NCBI GenBank assembly: GCA_046536535.1
Contig: JAWDMO010000071.1
Coordinates: forward strand, 1 to 6,971
DNA: 6,971 bases
Source of the DNA: Conexivisphaera sp046536535
GTDB taxonomy: Archaea; Thermoproteota; Nitrososphaeria; Conexivisphaerales; Conexivisphaeraceae
Direction: 5' to 3'
Shown here: positions 4,826 through 6,971 of the stretch, piece after piece
Layout of the letters: each line of letters opens with the position of its first letter
Numbering within the stretch: the stretch's first letter is position 1
The notes under the pieces: generated by a model
The model's input: only the letters and a program-made list of their open reading frames with translations
Told to the model about the DNA's origin: nothing
Database searches by the model: none
Program-made: the position numbers and the translations under genes

Positions 4826-6109
4826 CTAAAAGGATTTCCAGTCGTCCAACCTGCCCTGTGAAAGCATCTCCCTCGCGACGACGCTCCTCGAGAGCCAGAC
4901 TTCCCTCGGCAACTTCAGTAACCTGAACGCATAGTCGAACGCCGAGCGAGCGTCGTCGAACGCCGCGTAACCCCCCCTCAACGCCCTCCTCAGGTACTCC
5001 CTGACGAACCAGACGCCTACCGGGAACAGCGCGTCCTGGTAAATTTCGCGGAAGGCCGCCACCGAGGCCTGCCTCCTCTCCCCCGAGAGCCTCTCGGCGG
5101 CCGCCAGCCTCGCGGAATAGTAACAGCCGCCTATCTCCTCCGCGTACGTGGTCCTCCCGCGATACCCCTCGTGGTCCCCTATGACCTCCGGCGCCCGGCC
5201 GCCGGGGTTCCACGTGGTCCCGGGGTACCATGCCTCCATCCATTCGAAAGCCCACCTGAACGGCGCCAGCACCACGACGAACGCGTTACCGAGGCGCTTC
5301 TCCGCGTAGACGCGGAACTCGTCTATGGTGCCCATCCCCTTTATCTCCTCGACCAGCTGCCTCGATATCATGTCGTCCACCGCCGTGATGCTCCAGCGCG
5401 TGGGGACGAGCCTCCTGCCGGCCCCAATGCCCGTCATCCCGGCGCTGAAGGCCCTCTGTATCTCGGTTATCCTCATCCCGGAACGGTAGAGCCGCAGCAC
5501 GGCCTCCTCGCTCCTCAGGTCGCGATCGTAGTACACGCGTTCCATCGCGCGGTTACCGGAACCCGGCCTGACCCGGATGTCCTCTACCGGAGCGGAGGGT
5601 CCGAAGGGGGGCGCCTCGTCGACCAGCAGGACCGTCGCGGAGGGGGGCCTCGAGAACTTCAGCTCGAGGTCGCTGCTCCAGCTCGAGAGCAGCATATCGT
5701 GGATCCTCTGGAGGTATGCCGGGGGGTCCCTGGCGCTGTTGACCTCCAGGGGCCGCGTCCCCCTGACCAGCCGCACCCGCATCTCAGCTATCCGATCGTA
5801 TCCGAGGCCGTACCAATCCTCCGGCGAGTCGAGGATCCTGGTATCCCCCGTCTCGCCGACCGCGAGAGGGCCCACCGAGACCTTCGGATATCCGATGCGG
5901 CCCACGAACACCCCCGGGGGACTGCTTCCCTCCAGATCGGTGCCCAGGCCCTCCATGCTCCTGATCAGGGGAAGAGAGCGCACCATTAGCGGGCAGACGG
6001 GTTTGCCGCACAGCAGGAGCCTCCCCCTGCAGCGGACGCACATGGATGAGCTGGGCGCAACGAATCTGAGGCGATCCCGGGCGGCCGCGCCTCCGAATAC
6101 TTCGGACAC
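4826..6109 (-). CDS. nre: Archaeal DNA repair protein, NreA/NreB family
   Basis: Member of the archaeal Nre family (DUF650/DUF651), reported to act in DNA repair together with PCNA. The 427-residue protein starts with a zinc-binding motif at Cys24, 27, 34 and 39 (CVRC then CGKPVCP). Later family blocks include VFVGRIGYPKVSVGP (67-81), the PEDWYGLGYDRIAEMR region (96-111), RRLVPTRWSITAVDD (232-246) and PVGVWFVREYLRRAL (363-377). It ends in SQGRLDDWKSF, a PCNA-interacting-peptide-like tail with Gln418, Leu421 and Trp424; the usual second aromatic is replaced by Lys. The GTG start is supported by a TATA box about 27 nt upstream, making it the leaderless first gene of the operon. It stops at TAG 33 nt before ABCE1, in the same reading frame. 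Choosing NreA over NreB needs a tree. Confidence 0.9.
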   Translation of the reverse strand: MSEVFGGAAARDRLRFVAPSSSMCVRCRGRLLLCGKPVCPLMVRSLPLIRSMEGLGTDLEGSSPPGVFVGRIGYPKVSVGPLAVGETGDTRILDSPEDWYGLGYDRIAEMRVRLVRGTRPLEVNSARDPPAYLQRIHDMLLSSWSSDLELKFSRPPSATVLLVDEAPPFGPSAPVEDIRVRPGSGNRAMERVYYDRDLRSEEAVLRLYRSGMRITEIQRAFSAGMTGIGAGRRLVPTRWSITAVDDMISRQLVEEIKGMGTIDEFRVYAEKRLGNAFVVVLAPFRWAFEWMEAWYPGTTWNPGGRAPEVIGDHEGYRGRTTYAEEIGGCYYSARLAAAERLSGERRQASVAAFREIYQDALFPVGVWFVREYLRRALRGGYAAFDDARSAFDYAFRLLKLPREVWLSRSVVAREMLSQGRLDDWKSF

Positions 6110-6132
6110 CGGGAATTCAGGACGCGGACGTG

Positions 6133-6140
6133 TATTTAAC
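6133..6140 (-). promoter_or_regulatory. TATA box for the nre-abce1-trm5 operon
   Basis: GTTAAATA on the minus strand is centred 27.5 nt before the GTG at 6109, so the operon mRNA should be leaderless. On the plus strand the same bases read TATTTAAC, a plausible target motif directly before the element at 6141. Confidence 0.6.
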
Positions 6141-6385
6141 TATACTGGGGATTAAGGATACGGAAGTCCCCCTCCCTCACGATGGGGTTTACAGCCGGGC
6201 TGAACGGTAGCTGTGCCTCGGCCACTGTGATGAGGTAGCGGGGCTTCCCTGTGGAACGCGGGGGAGACGTCCGGGGATGTCCGCGCCTCCGCCGTCAGCA
6301 TGGCGGGATATTTCCCGTGTTCCCCACGTGTAAAGCAAGAGCGCCCACGAACAGGAAGCCCCGTCCGCGAGGACGGTGGGTTCAC
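6141..6385 (+). mobile_element. R3, decayed IS200/IS605-TnpB type remnant (about 245 bp)
   Basis: No intact transposase or TnpB gene is present; the interval is the only gap over 200 bp in the right half. The left part (6147-6205) shares its GGGG-TTAAGG-ACGGAA-TCCCCC hairpin and the CGATGGGG...CTGAAC block with R1. Inside are further stem-loops: CCGCC/GGCGG (6289-6293 with 6302-6306) and CGGGA-TATT-TCCCG (6304-6317). The right end (6351-6385) has the GGAAGCCCC-hairpin-GGTTCAC pattern that I associate with the 3' end of TnpB genes and their omega RNAs. One frame reads KARAPTNRKPRPRG, similar to degenerate TnpB C-terminal tails. TTTAAC just left of it could be the target motif. It may be a MITE rather than a deletion product. 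Confidence 0.5.
6351..6385 (+). ncRNA. IS605 right-end / omega-RNA-like 3' hairpin
   Basis: CCGTCC (6361-6366) pairs with GGACGG (6371-6376) around a GCGA loop of the GNRA type. AGGAAGCC precedes it and TGGGTTCAC follows. In IS200/IS605 elements this is the transposition right end and also the scaffold end of the TnpB guide RNA, after which flanking DNA would act as guide; here that is the tatC 3' end. Expression is unknown and no TnpB is encoded in the window. Confidence 0.45.
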
Positions 6386-6971
6386 CGCAGGTCCGCATAC
6401 GCGCTTGGTCCGGGTTTGCGCCTCCTCTCAATGGTGTAGGCGGCGGCCACCCCGATGAAGTAGAGCGCTGAGAGTATGATCCCTATCGTGGTCTCTATCA
6501 CCCCGCCGGTGGTCCCGGGCGATATTATCCACGCTATCACGAACGCCCCGAGCACGCCCCACCTCCAGTTCCTCCTCCACGTCCGCGCGCCGACGACGCC
6601 GAGGAACGTGAGCGCGCCCATGACCAGGGGGTACTCGAAGGCGACGCCCGTCGCCATCGTGAGCGACACCACGGTATTCACGAATGCCTTGAGGCTCAGC
6701 GTGGGCTCCACGCCGAGCACCCGCGTGTAGTATAGCACGAATTTCATCATGAACGGCACTATGATGAAGTAGGCGAACGCCGCCCCGGAGGCGAACAGCG
6801 TCAACGCCGGCAGCATAGCGTACTTTATCATGTCCTTCTCGTGTTTGTACAGCCCCGGGGACACGAACGCCCAGAGCTCGCGGACCGCCACGGGTATCGC
6901 CACGAAGAGCGATAGCAGGAATGAGACGTAGAACGATGCGAACAGCGGATCGAACGGGTTTATGTTTATCA
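6382..6971 (-). CDS. tatC: TatC, Sec-independent translocase subunit (5' part outside the window)
   Basis: Integral membrane receptor of the twin-arginine pathway, which exports folded proteins bearing RR signal peptides. About 195 residues are visible, open to the right edge. The first visible conserved block is NPFDPLFASFYVSFLL, followed by the family hallmark LWAFVSPGLYKHEK, whose Glu corresponds to the signal-binding Glu103 of E. coli TatC. Five hydrophobic segments follow the pattern for TM2-TM6, including the YFIIVPFMMKFVLYY and EYPLVMGALTFLGVV regions, and IISPGTTGG stands where bacteria have TPPD. An internal GTG at 6903 is not the start, because conserved residues continue upstream of it. 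The gene ends in ERRRKPGPSAYADLR, and its TGA stop is the complement of TCA within the GGTTCAC end of the neighbouring element. The last codons may therefore have been reset by that insertion. Confidence 0.93.
   Translation of the reverse strand, partial: ININPFDPLFASFYVSFLLSLFVAIPVAVRELWAFVSPGLYKHEKDMIKYAMLPALTLFASGAAFAYFIIVPFMMKFVLYYTRVLGVEPTLSLKAFVNTVVSLTMATGVAFEYPLVMGALTFLGVVGARTWRRNWRWGVLGAFVIAWIISPGTTGGVIETTIGIILSALYFIGVAAAYTIERRRKPGPSAYADLR

Noticed and set aside
5171..5989. 272-codon + strand ORF antisense to nre
   Set aside because: Same reason: the composition is that of a shadow frame, and the minus strand has a complete Nre protein.
6227..6233. GTGATGA as the C box of another sRNA inside R3
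   Set aside because: No CTGA D box occurs within a suitable distance downstream and there is no closing stem.

Overview
The window is archaeal. It carries ABCE1/Rli1, a Trm5-type tRNA methyltransferase, an NreA/B-type DNA repair protein and a DUF99/endonuclease dU-like protein. It also has an ER-type Ser/His signal peptidase, TATA-box promoters that put transcription starts on or next to start codons, and a box C/D guide RNA candidate. The DNA is G+C-rich and arginine codons are often AGG, which fits a thermophilic lineage of the Thermoproteota/TACK side. I cannot name a genus from the sequence alone.

Layout. Positions 1-110 hold the edge of a hairpin repeat (R1) that runs off the left end, next to a TATA box. 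A signal peptidase gene follows (133-642, +). The gap 643-1080 has no convincing protein gene. It holds an AT-rich stretch with an inverted repeat, a strong TATA box (736-744), a candidate structured RNA or 37-codon ORF, a good box C/D sRNA candidate (878-937), two small stem-loops and a second repeat copy (R2, 1009-1047). Next come two overlapping + strand genes: a membrane-anchored helical protein of unknown function (1081-1629) and the DUF99 protein (1568-2203). The DUF99 gene converges on, and overlaps by 128 bp, a minus-strand operon that reads nre (6109-4826), abce1 (4792-2966) and trm5 (2969-2076). Upstream of nre lies R3 (6141-6385), which looks like a 245-bp remnant of an IS200/IS605-TnpB type element. 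Its right end supplies the stop codon of tatC, which enters from the right edge (6971-6382, -).

How it works together. The minus-strand operon combines DNA repair (Nre with a C-terminal PCNA-binding-like tail), ribosome recycling (ABCE1) and tRNA G37 methylation (Trm5). Signal peptidase and TatC are two separate export functions at the window ends. Three transcription units start with a TATA box centred 26.5-27.5 nt before the start codon, which implies leaderless mRNAs. Two downstream genes, DUF99 and trm5, instead use TTG starts with a Shine-Dalgarno motif 7 nt upstream.

Most notable: the three main non-coding gaps each carry a related GGGG-TTAA-ACGGAA-TCCCC hairpin repeat. Each copy sits directly upstream of a TATA box and points away from the gene. 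Either the TATA boxes served as TTTAA-like target sites for a TnpB-type element, or the repeat is a shared promoter-upstream element.
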